The translations under genes were made by a program, and so were the position numbers. Positions 29,350 through 38,325 of a stretch of 64,000 nt of DNA are shown here, one piece after another (positions within the stretch are counted from its first letter, which is position 1; each line of letters opens with the position of its first letter). Location of the stretch: assembly GCF_017309185.1 (NCBI RefSeq), contig NZ_JAEKJZ010000005.1, positions 396,370-460,369 on the forward strand, given 5' to 3'. The DNA comes from Roseibium aggregatum (GTDB lineage: Bacteria; Pseudomonadota; Alphaproteobacteria; Rhizobiales; Stappiaceae). Below the pieces are notes generated by a model. The model was not told the DNA's origin. It saw nothing but the letters and a program-made list of their open reading frames with translations, and made no database searches.

Positions 29350-29365
29350 ATTCTGAATGCAGAAT
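29350..29365. promoter_or_regulatory. Operator-like dyad upstream of dctQM
   Basis: ATTCTG AATG CAGAAT is a perfect 6-bp inverted repeat with a 4-base centre, 40 bp upstream of the dctQ start. A related half-matching copy lies at 29467-29482. IclR-family regulators encoded nearby are the likely binders. Confidence 0.5.
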
Positions 29366-29377
29366 AGAAGAGGCTGG

Positions 29378-29436
29378 AAAAATACGTCCTATCCGCCGCA
29401 GCGCGCGAAAAATACGCAAAAATCAGGATGTATTTT
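29378..29436. promoter_or_regulatory. Repeated AAAAATACG motifs in dctQ-dctP divergent region
   Basis: AAAAATACG occurs at 29378-29386 and 29408-29416, and the inverted form TGTATTTT at 29429-29436. The same word recurs in two other control regions of this window (35749-35757, and inverted at 50272-50280). It may be a binding site shared by these operons. Confidence 0.4.
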
Positions 29437-29455
29437 CGTTTCATTCCGCATTTCG

Positions 29456-29484
29456 TTGACAACAGTGTTCTGAATAGCGAATGT
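29456..29484 (+). promoter_or_regulatory. dctP promoter candidate with overlapping operator
   Basis: TTGACA at 29456-29461 matches the sigma-70 -35 box. The corresponding -10 position after a 17-bp spacer (GAATGT, 29479-29484) is weak. The operator-like GTTCTGAATAGCGAAT (29467-29482) covers the spacer, sharing TTCTGAAT and GAAT with the dyad at 29350-29365. A repressor or activator bound here would control dctP. Confidence 0.45.
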
Positions 29485-29516
29485 CATTCTGTAGTTCAAG
29501 CATGGAGGATAGCTTA

Positions 29517-30536
29517 ATGTTCATCAATCGAGTCGTGACCGCTTGCGCGGCCCTTGCTCTGGGAGGGGTAATGGCGATGTCCTGCGCAGCGGCGGAGCAA
29601 ACCACGCTGCGTTTCGCGATGCCGGTTCCGTCAGGTCAATGGATTCTGCAAAACGATTTGTTGCCCTGGGCGGAAAAGATCGAGAAGGAAAGCGGTGGCC
29701 GGATCGTCGTCGATATTCAGCCTGTCGGTGTGTTCGGAACGCCGGACACCTATCTCGAACTTGTCGAAAGCGGCGTTATCGACGGCGCCTGGTTCGTTCC
29801 GGGCTATGCGCCCGGCCGGTTCCGGCTGACGTCGTCCGTCGAATTGCCCGGTATTTTCAAAACCGCCGAACAGGCTTCGTCAACTTACTGGAAGCTCTTT
29901 GAAGAGGGGTTGCTCGGGGGCGAGTACTACGGTGTCAAACCTCTGGCCCTGTTCATGAATGTGCCTTACATCATGATGACCAAGGACCACAGGATCGAAA
30001 CCATGTCCGACCTGAAAGGCCTGAAGCTGAGGGCATCCGGCCGGATGATCGGCTCGGTGCTGGAAGCCATTGGAGCCTCTGGCGTGGGAATGCCGGCCAG
30101 TGAAATGGCCGAGGCTATCCGCCTGGGCGTCCTGAACGGCACCGTATTCGCCTATGAAGCCCTCGAGCCCTTCGGCATCGCTGATCTGATCACCGATATC
30201 AACGAAACGCCGCTCGGTTCGATTACTCACATCGTGATCATGAATCCGGACAGTTACGACAAGCTTCCGGACGACCTGAAGAAGGTGATCGACGATAATT
30301 CCGGATTGGCTTTTTCGGAGCAACTCGGCGCGTCCTACGACGAAGCCGACAAGCGTATTCGCGCGAAATACGACGAAAAAGGCACTTATACTGTAACGGT
30401 TCCCTCGGAAGCGTTCCTGGCTGAATACAAGAGTGCCATCACGCCGGTCTTTGAGGCCTGGAAGGAAGAGGCAAGGGCTGCGGACGGGAACCCCGACGCG
30501 ATCCTGGCACGCATTGAAGAGCTGACCGCTCAATAA
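29517..30536 (+). CDS. dctP: TRAP transporter periplasmic solute-binding protein, DctP family
   Basis: A 339-residue binding protein with signal peptide MFINRVVTACAALALGGVMA (cleavage near SCAAAEQ). The DctP/TAXI-like body includes TLRFAMPVPSGQWILQNDLLPWAEKIEKESGG, DLKGLKLRASGRMIG and MPASEMAEAIRLGVLNGTVF; the Arg of KLRASGR is the conserved carboxylate-binding residue. The substrate is therefore probably an organic acid, but its identity is unknown. The ATG at 29517 has GGAGG eight bases upstream. It is divergent from dctQM, and a hairpin follows the stop. Confidence 0.95.
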   Translation: MFINRVVTACAALALGGVMAMSCAAAEQTTLRFAMPVPSGQWILQNDLLPWAEKIEKESGGRIVVDIQPVGVFGTPDTYLELVESGVIDGAWFVPGYAPGRFRLTSSVELPGIFKTAEQASSTYWKLFEEGLLGGEYYGVKPLALFMNVPYIMMTKDHRIETMSDLKGLKLRASGRMIGSVLEAIGASGVGMPASEMAEAIRLGVLNGTVFAYEALEPFGIADLITDINETPLGSITHIVIMNPDSYDKLPDDLKKVIDDNSGLAFSEQLGASYDEADKRIRAKYDEKGTYTVTVPSEAFLAEYKSAITPVFEAWKEEARAADGNPDAILARIEELTAQ

Positions 30537-30542
30537 CTTGCT

Positions 30543-30568
30543 GCGCCCGGCGTTTCCCTGCCGGGCGC
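30543..30568 (+). terminator. Terminator-like hairpin after dctP
   Basis: GCGCCCGGC (30543-30551) and GCCGGGCGC (30560-30568) form a perfect 9-bp GC-rich stem with an 8-nt loop, 6 bp after the dctP stop. Only a short TGAACTT tail follows, so termination may be partial, separating dctP from the iclR-type gene at 30704. Confidence 0.55.
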
Positions 30569-30703
30569 TGAACTTCTGCAGGATCTCGTCGACCGGACCT
30601 CACGCTTGCGCGGTTCCGCCGATACATGGTTCCTGCCGCAGGGTCGGCGACACCTTGCAACACGCGCTTGCAAAGGCAAAGAAAAACTGTAAGGCAATGA
30701 AGA

Positions 30704-31474
30704 ATGGCGGATCAATCTTCAACAACCGTTCAAAAAGCGCCCCAAAAACCGGTTCGGGCGGTGCTGCAGACCCTGAAGATTTTGCGAGAGCTCGGACAGA
30801 CCGGAGAGCCGATGGGAGCCACCGCTCTGGCGCGAAAGGCCGGGCTGAACACTTCTACGACCTTCAACATTCTCCGGACCCTGAACGACGAAGGAATGGT
30901 CAGCTTCGATGAGGCGACCAAGACCTATACGCCAGCGCTTGGGCTCCTCGGACTGGTGCGATCCCTGGTCAGCCTGCAGGAAAGCGAGCTCCTGCGTCGC
31001 GAACTGGTCCAGATCGCGACGCAGGAGCAGTGCCTGATGGCGCTCTGGCAGGTCGTCGATGACCGGGTCGTGCTGATTGACCGCGCTCTCGCCGACACGC
31101 CGGTTCGGCTCGACATGCAGGTTACCCAGAGAATGCCGAAGTATCTGGGAGCCATCGGCCGGGTGATTGCGGCGAAGTCCGATGTGGGAACCGAGGAGCT
31201 CCGCCGCTGGTTCTCCAGCATGCGCTGGAACAGCCCGATCAGCTTCGCGCAATACCTGGACGAGGTGGACCAGGCGCGCGTGCGCGGCTACGCGATCGAC
31301 GACGAAACCCTTTATGCCGGGATTTCGGTCGTCGCCTCTGTCATCACCGATGCGCAGAACTGGCCGACCTTCGGGATCTCGGCCATCATGCTGGCCAACG
31401 CCCCGGAGAAAAACCGTCTTCACGAAATTGGCACCCGGCTGGCGGAGATCGCCAAGGTCGTCTCGGACGGCTGA
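30704..31474 (+). CDS. IclR-family transcriptional regulator
   Basis: A 256-residue regulator. The N-terminal winged HTH (about 15-80) is ALQ-like: AVLQTLKILRELGQ, GATALARKAGLNTSTTFNILRTLNDEGMV. The C-terminal effector domain (about 95-250) includes VTQRMPKYLGAIGRVIAA and RGYAIDDETLYAGISVVASVITD. It is 168 bp after dctP on the same strand and convergent with the ALDH gene. It resembles the second IclR protein (32992-33795), so the two may respond to related acids and act on the shared operator-like motifs. Confidence 0.93.
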   Translation: MADQSSTTVQKAPQKPVRAVLQTLKILRELGQTGEPMGATALARKAGLNTSTTFNILRTLNDEGMVSFDEATKTYTPALGLLGLVRSLVSLQESELLRRELVQIATQEQCLMALWQVVDDRVVLIDRALADTPVRLDMQVTQRMPKYLGAIGRVIAAKSDVGTEELRRWFSSMRWNSPISFAQYLDEVDQARVRGYAIDDETLYAGISVVASVITDAQNWPTFGISAIMLANAPEKNRLHEIGTRLAEIAKVVSDG

Positions 31475-31492
31475 GGTTCAACAGCAGCACTG

Positions 31493-32965
31493 TCAGGCAG
31501 GTTCTTCGATCTCCATCCAGATGGCTTTGGTCTTCAGATACTTGCCGTAGCCCTGTCGGCCCATATCCTTGCCGATTCCGGAGCGCTTCAGCCCCCCGAA
31601 CGGGCTGGTCATGTCCATGGCGCGGCCCCAGTGATTGATCCACACGGTCCCGCTCTCGATCCGGCGGCTTGCGGCCATGGCAACGTCGATGTCGCGCGTC
31701 CAGACCGAGGCCGTCAGTCCGTAGTCTGGATGGTTGGCCTTCCCGATTGCCTGGTCGAAGGTCTCGAAGGTGTCGACGGAAAGCACGGGGCCGAAAATCT
31801 CTTCCCTGAAGGCGATGTTGTCCGGGCCTATTCCGTCCAGGATCGTCGGCTCGAAAAACTGTCCGCGCTCCTCCATCGCGTGACCGCCACACAGAAGGAC
31901 ACCGCCCTCGTTGACCGATTGCGAAACGATCCCGGCCATCCGATTCAGCTGGGACTGGTTGATCACGGGCGGCAAGGTGATGCCGTCGGCCCAGGTGGGG
32001 CCAGGCCGGACACGTGCCATGCGCGCCGCGATCCGCTCGATCAGTGCCTGTTTCACCCCGGACTGGACAATCAGCCGGGATCCGGAAAAGCAGGCTTGGC
32101 CGCTGTTGTAGGTCACGCCCCGCGCCACAAGGTCGGCGATATGGTCGAGATCCTTCGCATCGTCGAAAACGACTTGCGGTCCCTTGCCGCCCAGTTCGAG
32201 GCTCACGGGCTTGAGGCCGTGGGTGGCCGCGTCGGCCATAATGGCGGCTCCGGTTCGGCTGGATCCGGTGAAGGTGACGTAGTCGACGCCCGGATGGCGC
32301 ACGAGGGTCTGGCCGACGCTGCCGTCGCCCAGGACGACATTGAAAATACCATCCGGGAGTCCGGCCTCGCGGGCGAGTTGCGCGATCCTCAGGATCCCGA
32401 AGGGCGTGAACTCGGAAGGTTTCAGAACCACGCCGTTGCCTGCCGCCAGCGCCGGCGCGAATTTCCAGGCAGCCAGGATGACGGGAAAGTTCCATGGGGA
32501 GATCGCACCGATCACGCCGTAGGGCTCGTCGCGGGTGAAGGAAAGCTGTCGGGCAGGCGTCGCGGTGACCGAACTTTCGTGAGTGTCCGCATAGGCGGAG
32601 AACATGCGCAGGGCGAGGCTGACGACCTTCACATCCCGGGACATCACTTCCGTATAGGGGCGCGAGGATACCAGAGCCTCAAGCGCGGCGATGTCGGCCG
32701 CGTGACGGTCGACAAGATCGGCCCAGCGGTTCAGGATCTCGGCGCGCGGCCGCGGCCCCATCGTTGCCCATCCGCTGTCTCGAACGGCCTTGCGGCAACT
32801 TTCAACCGCGCGGTCCATGTCTTCCGGCGTGGCCATCCGGACCGGCAGCTTTAAGTCCGTGTCGGAGGGGCATGAGATGACGAATTCCTCTCCGGCCGCT
32901 TCCACGAGCGTGCCATCGAGATACATGCCGTTCGGCCGGTCGAGTGCTTTGGGGTCGAAATGCAC
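31493..32965 (-). CDS. NAD(P)-dependent aldehyde dehydrogenase
   Basis: A 490-residue ALDH-superfamily enzyme. It shows the Rossmann/NAD segment ISPWNFPVILAAWKFAPALAAGN and VVLKPSEFTP, FTGSSRTGAAI, the general-base Glu in SLELGGKGPQVVFDDA, and the catalytic Cys in NSGQACFSGSRL. The GTG start follows CAGGAGACGATA. It is the last gene of a four-gene - strand run (Fe-ADH, GST, IclR, ALDH), which suggests alcohol-to-aldehyde-to-acid oxidation of the TRAP substrate family. Confidence 0.95.
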   Translation of the reverse strand: MHFDPKALDRPNGMYLDGTLVEAAGEEFVISCPSDTDLKLPVRMATPEDMDRAVESCRKAVRDSGWATMGPRPRAEILNRWADLVDRHAADIAALEALVSSRPYTEVMSRDVKVVSLALRMFSAYADTHESSVTATPARQLSFTRDEPYGVIGAISPWNFPVILAAWKFAPALAAGNGVVLKPSEFTPFGILRIAQLAREAGLPDGIFNVVLGDGSVGQTLVRHPGVDYVTFTGSSRTGAAIMADAATHGLKPVSLELGGKGPQVVFDDAKDLDHIADLVARGVTYNSGQACFSGSRLIVQSGVKQALIERIAARMARVRPGPTWADGITLPPVINQSQLNRMAGIVSQSVNEGGVLLCGGHAMEERGQFFEPTILDGIGPDNIAFREEIFGPVLSVDTFETFDQAIGKANHPDYGLTASVWTRDIDVAMAASRRIESGTVWINHWGRAMDMTSPFGGLKRSGIGKDMGRQGYGKYLKTKAIWMEIEEPA

Positions 32966-32991
32966 TATCGTCTCCTGTTTGAATGAAAGGC

Positions 32992-33795
32992 TTAAGTCTC
33001 AGGCTGGCGGGCGGCGACGCCTCCGCTTTTCAGGCATGCATCGTGGAGTGTGGCGCCGAGTTCAGCCAGACGAGAGGGCTCCAGGGAGCCGGACAGCGCG
33101 ATGGCGGATAGCCCGATGCTCGGTTCGCCGGAGGCGTCGCAGGCCACGCTGGCAACGACATGGACACCCTTGTAGAGGTTGCCCGCGTCGATGGCGTATC
33201 CGAGCTCCTTCGCCTCCTGGACTTCGGTCCAATAGCGTTCGAAGGTCAGAGGCACTTCCCATCGCAGATCGGGAAATTGGTCCTCAAGGGTGTCCCGCGC
33301 TATGTTGCGCCGCGCCGCCACGATGCGCCCGATTGCCCCCAGATAGACCGGCATGCGCTGTGTCACCTGAAGATCGAGCCGGAGCGGGCGGTCGGCCAGA
33401 GCGCGCTCGCGCAGGATCACGCGGGAGCGCGTGATGTGCCACAGCGCGGTCAGGCAATCGTATTTCGTGGCGATTTCCTTCATGCGCATGCGAAGCGCGG
33501 CTTCCGGATCCGGATTGGGAACCTTTTGCGCAAGCTGAAGAAGGCCGACGCCAAGCTGATAGGTCTTGCTGGCTGCATGGTTCTCCACCATTCCACCCGA
33601 TTCCAGCGTGCGCAGGATCTTCAGGGCGGTGGCGATCGGAACGCCTGCGCTTTGCGAGATTTCCGTGAGCTTTATGGGAGCTTCGGCCTTTGACAGCGCC
33701 TGCAAGATCCGCATGGCGTTGACAACGGCGGGAACGGGCTGAAAGCCCGCCTTGTCCTTGGTCGTCTCGGGTGAAGCGCCGTTTTCAGCTGTCAT
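32992..33795 (-). CDS. IclR-family transcriptional regulator
   Basis: A 267-residue protein with a wHTH at about 20-90 (AVVNAMRILQALSKAEAPIKLTEISQSAGVPIATALKILRTLESGGMV) and an IclR effector domain (LDLQVTQRMPVYLGAIGRIVAARR, ELGYAIDAGNLYKGVHVVASVACD). It overlaps the GST stop by 4 bp (ATGA) and lies 26 bp before the ALDH gene, so the regulator is embedded in the operon it likely controls. It is clearly paralogous to the regulator at 30704-31474. Confidence 0.94.
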   Translation of the reverse strand: MTAENGASPETTKDKAGFQPVPAVVNAMRILQALSKAEAPIKLTEISQSAGVPIATALKILRTLESGGMVENHAASKTYQLGVGLLQLAQKVPNPDPEAALRMRMKEIATKYDCLTALWHITRSRVILRERALADRPLRLDLQVTQRMPVYLGAIGRIVAARRNIARDTLEDQFPDLRWEVPLTFERYWTEVQEAKELGYAIDAGNLYKGVHVVASVACDASGEPSIGLSAIALSGSLEPSRLAELGATLHDACLKSGGVAARQPET

Positions 33796-34460
33796 TCTGC
33801 TCTCATCTCAGGTTCGTAACGGAGCTGCATCCTCACTTCCGGAAGTTGATCGCGGAAGGGGGCAGTCTGCTCCAACCTAACACTCAGAGCGGTGATTTCC
33901 GGCAGGGATTCATTTTCCAGAACCTGCGGCAGAAAGCCGTTCAGGAAATCGAAGGCCACGGCTGTCGTGATTTCGCCAAGGCTCGGGATCTCCTTATCGG
34001 CGCTGTTTAGAGGGGCTAGGCTCTTCTCCAGTTCCCGCATCGCTGTGCGGGCCTGATTGACGCGATCCAGAAAGTAGGGGGCGTGGCGTTTGGGTTCGGG
34101 TCTCAGCAGCAATTCATGTCCGGCGACGACGCCCTTGTCCAAAGCCGTCTGGCAAAGCGCGCCGAGCTGCAGATCGTGCCGCCGCCCGGCGCCGCTCGCG
34201 GGCAGCAGGCTGTGATCCGTGTCATGGGTGAGGAGTAAATGGTCGAGGATCGCACCGCTTTCAATCAGTGTCTCGCCGTCAGGCAGGCATAACACCGGAA
34301 CGCGCCCGAGAGGATTGATTTCCCGAATTGCCTCAAGGTCGGAGAAGGGCGAAAGCGCGATCTGTTCGAAGGGAACGCCAAGAACCCGCATGGCGATCGC
34401 GACACGCCGGGTGTAGGGAGAGGCGTTGCGTCCGTAGAGCCTGTGCCGATCCGTGCTCAT
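33792..34460 (-). CDS. Glutathione S-transferase family protein
   Basis: A 222-residue GST with an N-terminal thioredoxin-like domain (LYGRNASPYTRRVAIAMRVLGVPFEQI; SPYTRR supplies the catalytic Ser/Thr region), the cis-Pro VPVLCLPDGETLIESGAIL with the glutathione-binding E-S, and an all-helical C-terminal domain. It overlaps both neighbours by 4 bp, a tightly packed operon with Fe-ADH and IclR. Its job is unknown; detoxification or glutathione-dependent handling of an aldehyde or epoxide intermediate is possible. Confidence 0.9.
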   Translation of the reverse strand: MSTDRHRLYGRNASPYTRRVAIAMRVLGVPFEQIALSPFSDLEAIREINPLGRVPVLCLPDGETLIESGAILDHLLLTHDTDHSLLPASGAGRRHDLQLGALCQTALDKGVVAGHELLLRPEPKRHAPYFLDRVNQARTAMRELEKSLAPLNSADKEIPSLGEITTAVAFDFLNGFLPQVLENESLPEITALSVRLEQTAPFRDQLPEVRMQLRYEPEMRAE

Positions 34461-35608
34461 GCGACCGCGCCAAACTGATGTTCAAAAAGGCGGGTGTAAT
34501 CGTCTTCCCCGGCGGGCCGGGAATTGGTGCGATCCGTGAAATCGGCCTTGGCGGTCCGGGCGAGATCCGGGACAAGCTCCCTGCTTACCCCCATCGCCGC
34601 GATGCTAGCCGGAAGGCCCAGTCTTTCGTTTCTCGCCTCGATTGCGTCGATGAACGCGCTTACGCTCGTGCAGTTGGTGGCTTCGGCAAGGGGAGCCAGG
34701 TCGACATCCGGAGCCTCCGCGTTGAACCTCAGAACGTCGGGCAGGAAAATCGCGTTCAAGGTGCCATGATGCAGCTTGAGTTCATGAAGTCCGCCCGCCG
34801 CGTGGGACATGGCGTGAACCGAGCCGAGACCGTTGGTCATCGCCATGCCGCCTTCGGCGCTGCCGAGCAGGAGATGCCACCGGGCCTCCCGGTCCTGGCC
34901 GTCTTCGACCGCGCGCTCGAGATGGGTCCAGATCCGTTTCAACCCGTCCAGCGCCACCGCCGCTGCCGGGGGATTGAGGCGCGGGCTCAGGAAACCTTCG
35001 ATGCAATGGGACATCGCATCCATTCCGGACCCGGCGGTCATTGCCGCCGGAAGCGTCAGGGTCAGTTCCGGATCGGAGATCGCCACGCGCGGTTTCATGT
35101 CGGGATGCCGCAGGATGTACTTCCGGGCACCCGGCACAGAGATGACCGCGCTTTGCCCGACCTCGCTCCCGGTTCCCGCCGTGGTGGGGATGGCGAAAAG
35201 AGGAGGGAGGCGTGTGCCGTCGATCCTGGCGGTTCCACCGAGGGAGGCGTCGTAGGTCTCCACGGCGCCTTCATGGGTTGCCAGGACGAGAACCGCTTTC
35301 GCCAGATCGATCGGTGATCCGCCCCCGACCGCGACGACCCCGTCGGCTCCGCTTTCCGTAAAGAGGCGGGCGGCTTCGACGCAGGCGTCCTTGGTGGGAT
35401 TGGCGGGGGTGTCGTGAAAGGTTGCCGCCGGCTCCACGCCCAGTGCAGCCACGACTCTGTCAATCAGACCGGCTTGGAGGATACCTCGATCCGTCACGAC
35501 CAGGGGACGCTTCGAGCCGTGGTTTTTCAGTTCGGAGGCGAGTTCCGCCAGCGCGCCGTAGCCCAGCACCGTGTCCGTCAGAAAGAACATTCTGCAAAGC
35601 TTATCCAT
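34457..35608 (-). CDS. Iron-containing (group III) alcohol dehydrogenase
   Basis: Metal-dependent alcohol dehydrogenase of about 383 residues. The dinucleotide-binding region is GVVAVGGGSPIDLAKAV. The metal-site segments are AIPTTAGTGSEVGQSAVIS, DPELTLTLPAAMTAGSGMDAMSHCIEGFLS and GSVHAMSHAAGGLHELKLHHGTLNAIFLP, containing the conserved Asp and three His ligands. The start is ambiguous: the GTG at 35623 and the ATG at 35608 are both open; the ATG was used. It is the first gene of the - strand operon, divergent from the acyl-CoA operon. The maleylacetate-reductase/butanol-dehydrogenase superfamily is broad, so the substrate is open. Confidence 0.92.
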   Translation of the reverse strand: MDKLCRMFFLTDTVLGYGALAELASELKNHGSKRPLVVTDRGILQAGLIDRVVAALGVEPAATFHDTPANPTKDACVEAARLFTESGADGVVAVGGGSPIDLAKAVLVLATHEGAVETYDASLGGTARIDGTRLPPLFAIPTTAGTGSEVGQSAVISVPGARKYILRHPDMKPRVAISDPELTLTLPAAMTAGSGMDAMSHCIEGFLSPRLNPPAAAVALDGLKRIWTHLERAVEDGQDREARWHLLLGSAEGGMAMTNGLGSVHAMSHAAGGLHELKLHHGTLNAIFLPDVLRFNAEAPDVDLAPLAEATNCTSVSAFIDAIEARNERLGLPASIAAMGVSRELVPDLARTAKADFTDRTNSRPAGEDDYTRLFEHQFGAVA

Positions 35609-35708
35609 CTTCCCCGGTCTCACTTCCCCGCTGCCTCACCGTCTTCGTGGGTGAGACGGCGGTATCGTCAAATGCTGTCGAGAGGGTAGGGATTTCGAGA
35701 AATTGGTC

Positions 35709-35757
35709 AAGAAAAATTTCTTGACAGAAAAAAGAATTTCTATGCAGAAAAAATACG
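35709..35757. promoter_or_regulatory. Dense operator region between the alcohol-dehydrogenase and acyl-CoA operons
   Basis: Inside the 219-bp divergent gap are AAGAAAAATTTCTT (dyad, 35709-35722), a TTGACA -35-like box (35721-35726), TTTCTATGCAGAAA (dyad, 35737-35750) and AAAAATACG (35749-35757). The TGCAGAA and AAAAATACG words recur upstream of the TRAP genes and of the 50319 operon. It likely holds divergent promoters and a regulator site. Confidence 0.55.
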
Positions 35758-35827
35758 CTAATGTTGGCGGAGTCGTTTCAAGCGTGTGAAAACGCCGGTG
35801 ACGGCCAAATCGGAATGAAGGTTGGGG

Positions 35828-37945
35828 GTGAGCGAAGTGCGGGCATACGGGGTTAGACCGGGACTGGAGAAAGTGTTCAAGCCGCACGCGATAGCGATCG
35901 TAGGGGCGTCGGCAGACCCCACGCGTATCGGCGGACGCCCCGTGCACTATCTGAAAGCCAATGGCTTCGCAGGGCGGATCTTCCCCGTCAATCCTTCCCG
36001 GGAAACGGTGCAGGACCTCCCTGCCTATCCGTCTCTCGATGCGCTTCCCGGAGACATCGACCTCGCGATCCTCGCCATTCCGGCCGAGCATGTTCCGGAG
36101 GCTATTGAAGCGGCGGCAAGAAAGAATGCGGCGGGCGTCGTCATCTTCAGCTCGGGCTTTGCCGAAATCGGCCCGGAAGGCGAAGCGCTTCAGGCGCGCA
36201 TCACGGACCGTGCCGCCGAACTGGGTATCCATGTAATGGGCCCGAACACGTTGGGTTTCTATGCGGCGCCATCGCGGACGGTGGCAACCTTCAGCAGTCT
36301 TTTCGAGCGAGGACCTGTTCCGGAGGGGCCGGTCGCCCTGGTCTCGCAGTCGGGCGCGTTCGGCGCGCATCTCGGGATCAAGGCGATCAAGCGCGGCATC
36401 GGCCTTCGCTACTGGGTGACGACAGGCAACGAGGCGGGTGTATCGGCCACCGATGTGATCGAAGCCCTGAGCAGGGATCCCGAGTTGCGGGTCATTGGCG
36501 TCTATCTGGAGGGGGTCAAGGACGGCCGTGCTCTGATGACGGCTATTTCGTCGGCGCGGGCCTCGGGCAAGCGCGTGGTTGTCATCAAGGTGGGACGGAC
36601 CCCGGTGGGCAGCCGAGCGGCGCAGTCGCACACGGCTTCGCTTGCCGGGGACGATGCCGTGTTCGACAGTGCCATTGCCCGGGCCGGTGCCTTGCGGGTC
36701 AAGCGAACCGACGAAATGCTCGACGCTCTTTATGCGCTCAGCCACGGCGAGGATCTCGCCGGAGACCGTTTGGGTCTGCTGACCGTTTCCGGCGGTGCGG
36801 GCGTGCTGATGGCGGACGCGGCCTTTGACGCGGGGTTTTCAGTCCCGTCCTTGCCTGCGGATACGCAGGCGCGCTTGCGTGAGATCTGCCCGTTCGGCTC
36901 TCCGGTCAATCCTGTCGATGTGACCGCCCAGTCCATGAACCAGCCCGAGCTGATCACCGATCACATGCGGGCGATGTTCCAGGATGGCGGTTGCGACGCG
37001 ATCGTCGGCTTTTTCATGAACTGGATGGAATCGCCGATGCTGGCCGAAAGCGTTCGACGCGCGGTGATCGCAGGCGCGGACGGTTTTTCCGATCGAACCT
37101 TTGCTCTTGTGGCCAACACCGACACCGCGACGCGCGAGCTGTTCGAAGAGCAGGACATGATGGTGTTCGACGATCCCACCGGGGCCATCGAGGCGCTCCG
37201 GCAACTGGGTCATCAGACAGGCGTTCCGGCCGCGCGGGACTGGAGCGATCTCGGCCCGAAAAGCGGGGACCTCATAGCGGAGTCACTCACGGAATATGAC
37301 GCTCTGAAAGCCGTCGCAGCCTACGGGGTTTCGGTGCCCGGTGTGGTTTGTGCGGCAACCGCGGACGAAGCGGGTGCCGCCGCCGAAACCCTGGGGGGGC
37401 GCGTTGTCCTGAAGATCCTGTCGCCGGATATCGCGCACAAGACAGAGGTCGGTGGCGTGAAGCTCAACCTGTCGGGGGCGGATGAGGTCAGGGGGGCTGC
37501 GGCGAAAATGATGGCGGAGGTCAGTAAGCGTGTGCCGTCGGCGCGCATCGATGGCGTTCTCGTCAGCCCGATGGTTTCCGGCGTTGCGGAGTGCATTGTC
37601 GGGGCACGTATCGACGATGTTTTCGGCCCGGTCGTCATGGTCGGGGCCGGTGGCATTCACGCCGAGGTTTATCGGGATGTCGCCCTGTCTGTTGCTCCGG
37701 TCAGTCGGGAGGACGCCGAGGCCATGTTGAGATCCCTGCGGTCCTGGCCTCTGCTGGACGGCGCGCGCGGCGTGGCCAAGGCCGATGTCCCGGCGCTGGT
37801 CGAGACCATCCTCGCGCTTTCGGACTTTGTCCTCGCCCACCGGAACCAAATCGCCGCTGTGGAACTTAATCCCGTCAGCGTCGCGGCCCTCGGCGGGGGT
37901 GCCCGCGCGCTCGATGCCTATATCGAACGGAAGGCCGGTGCCTGA
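35828..37945 (+). CDS. Acyl-CoA synthetase (NDP-forming), CoA-binding plus ATP-grasp fusion
   Basis: A 705-residue enzyme of the ADP-forming acetate-CoA ligase/Pat-like family. It has an N-terminal CoA-binding Rossmann domain (IAIVGASADPTRIGGRPVHYLKANGF) and succinyl-CoA-ligase-like domains (ALVSQSGAFGAHLG, GRTPVGSRAAQSHTASLAG with the phospho-His). The C-terminal ATP-grasp domain includes VVLKILSPDIAHKTEVGGVKLNL and GPVVMVGAGGIHAEVYRD. The GTG at 35828 is favoured by GAAGG six bases upstream; a TTG lies at 35822. It is the first gene of an 11-gene operon and activates an unknown acid. Confidence 0.9.
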   Translation: MSEVRAYGVRPGLEKVFKPHAIAIVGASADPTRIGGRPVHYLKANGFAGRIFPVNPSRETVQDLPAYPSLDALPGDIDLAILAIPAEHVPEAIEAAARKNAAGVVIFSSGFAEIGPEGEALQARITDRAAELGIHVMGPNTLGFYAAPSRTVATFSSLFERGPVPEGPVALVSQSGAFGAHLGIKAIKRGIGLRYWVTTGNEAGVSATDVIEALSRDPELRVIGVYLEGVKDGRALMTAISSARASGKRVVVIKVGRTPVGSRAAQSHTASLAGDDAVFDSAIARAGALRVKRTDEMLDALYALSHGEDLAGDRLGLLTVSGGAGVLMADAAFDAGFSVPSLPADTQARLREICPFGSPVNPVDVTAQSMNQPELITDHMRAMFQDGGCDAIVGFFMNWMESPMLAESVRRAVIAGADGFSDRTFALVANTDTATRELFEEQDMMVFDDPTGAIEALRQLGHQTGVPAARDWSDLGPKSGDLIAESLTEYDALKAVAAYGVSVPGVVCAATADEAGAAAETLGGRVVLKILSPDIAHKTEVGGVKLNLSGADEVRGAAAKMMAEVSKRVPSARIDGVLVSPMVSGVAECIVGARIDDVFGPVVMVGAGGIHAEVYRDVALSVAPVSREDAEAMLRSLRSWPLLDGARGVAKADVPALVETILALSDFVLAHRNQIAAVELNPVSVAALGGGARALDAYIERKAGA

Positions 37946-38325
37946 TGGTCTGGACCTTCGACAATTTCCGGCCGGGGGCTGAGATCGGCTGCGCGGAGAT
38001 GCAGGTGCCGGACGATGCCCTGCTCAACGTCGCCGCCGCTTTCCCGGACCTTCAACCGGGGGAGAATGGCCCTGAGCTGACCATCGCGACGCTGATGCGC
38101 GCCTACACCTTTCTCATTTACCCGCGTCCGCCGGGCAATATCCACGCGGAGCAGACCATGAAGATCTTCCGGCAGGTTCGGCCGGGTCAGACCTTCGTCG
38201 CCCGGGCGACGTGTCTGGACAAGGAAATCAAGAAGGGCCGCAACTGGGTTGTGTTCGGGATCGAGCTTGCCGACGGCGGGAAGCCACTTGTCGAGGCGGA
38301 AATGAGGTTCGTATGGGCGATGTGA
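37945..38325 (+). CDS. MaoC-like hot-dog subunit, N-terminal/non-catalytic type
   Basis: A 126-residue single hot-dog domain related to the N-terminal half of MaoC-type dehydratases (FRPGAEIGCAEMQVPDDALLNVAAAFPD, YTFLIYPRPPGNIHAEQTMKIFRQVRPGQTFVARA, GRNWVVFGIELAD). It lacks the hydratase Asp/His motif, which is present in the next gene. Its start overlaps the previous stop (TGATG) and its end overlaps the next gene by 13 bp. The two gene products probably form a heteromeric enoyl-CoA hydratase. Confidence 0.82.
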   Translation: MVWTFDNFRPGAEIGCAEMQVPDDALLNVAAAFPDLQPGENGPELTIATLMRAYTFLIYPRPPGNIHAEQTMKIFRQVRPGQTFVARATCLDKEIKKGRNWVVFGIELADGGKPLVEAEMRFVWAM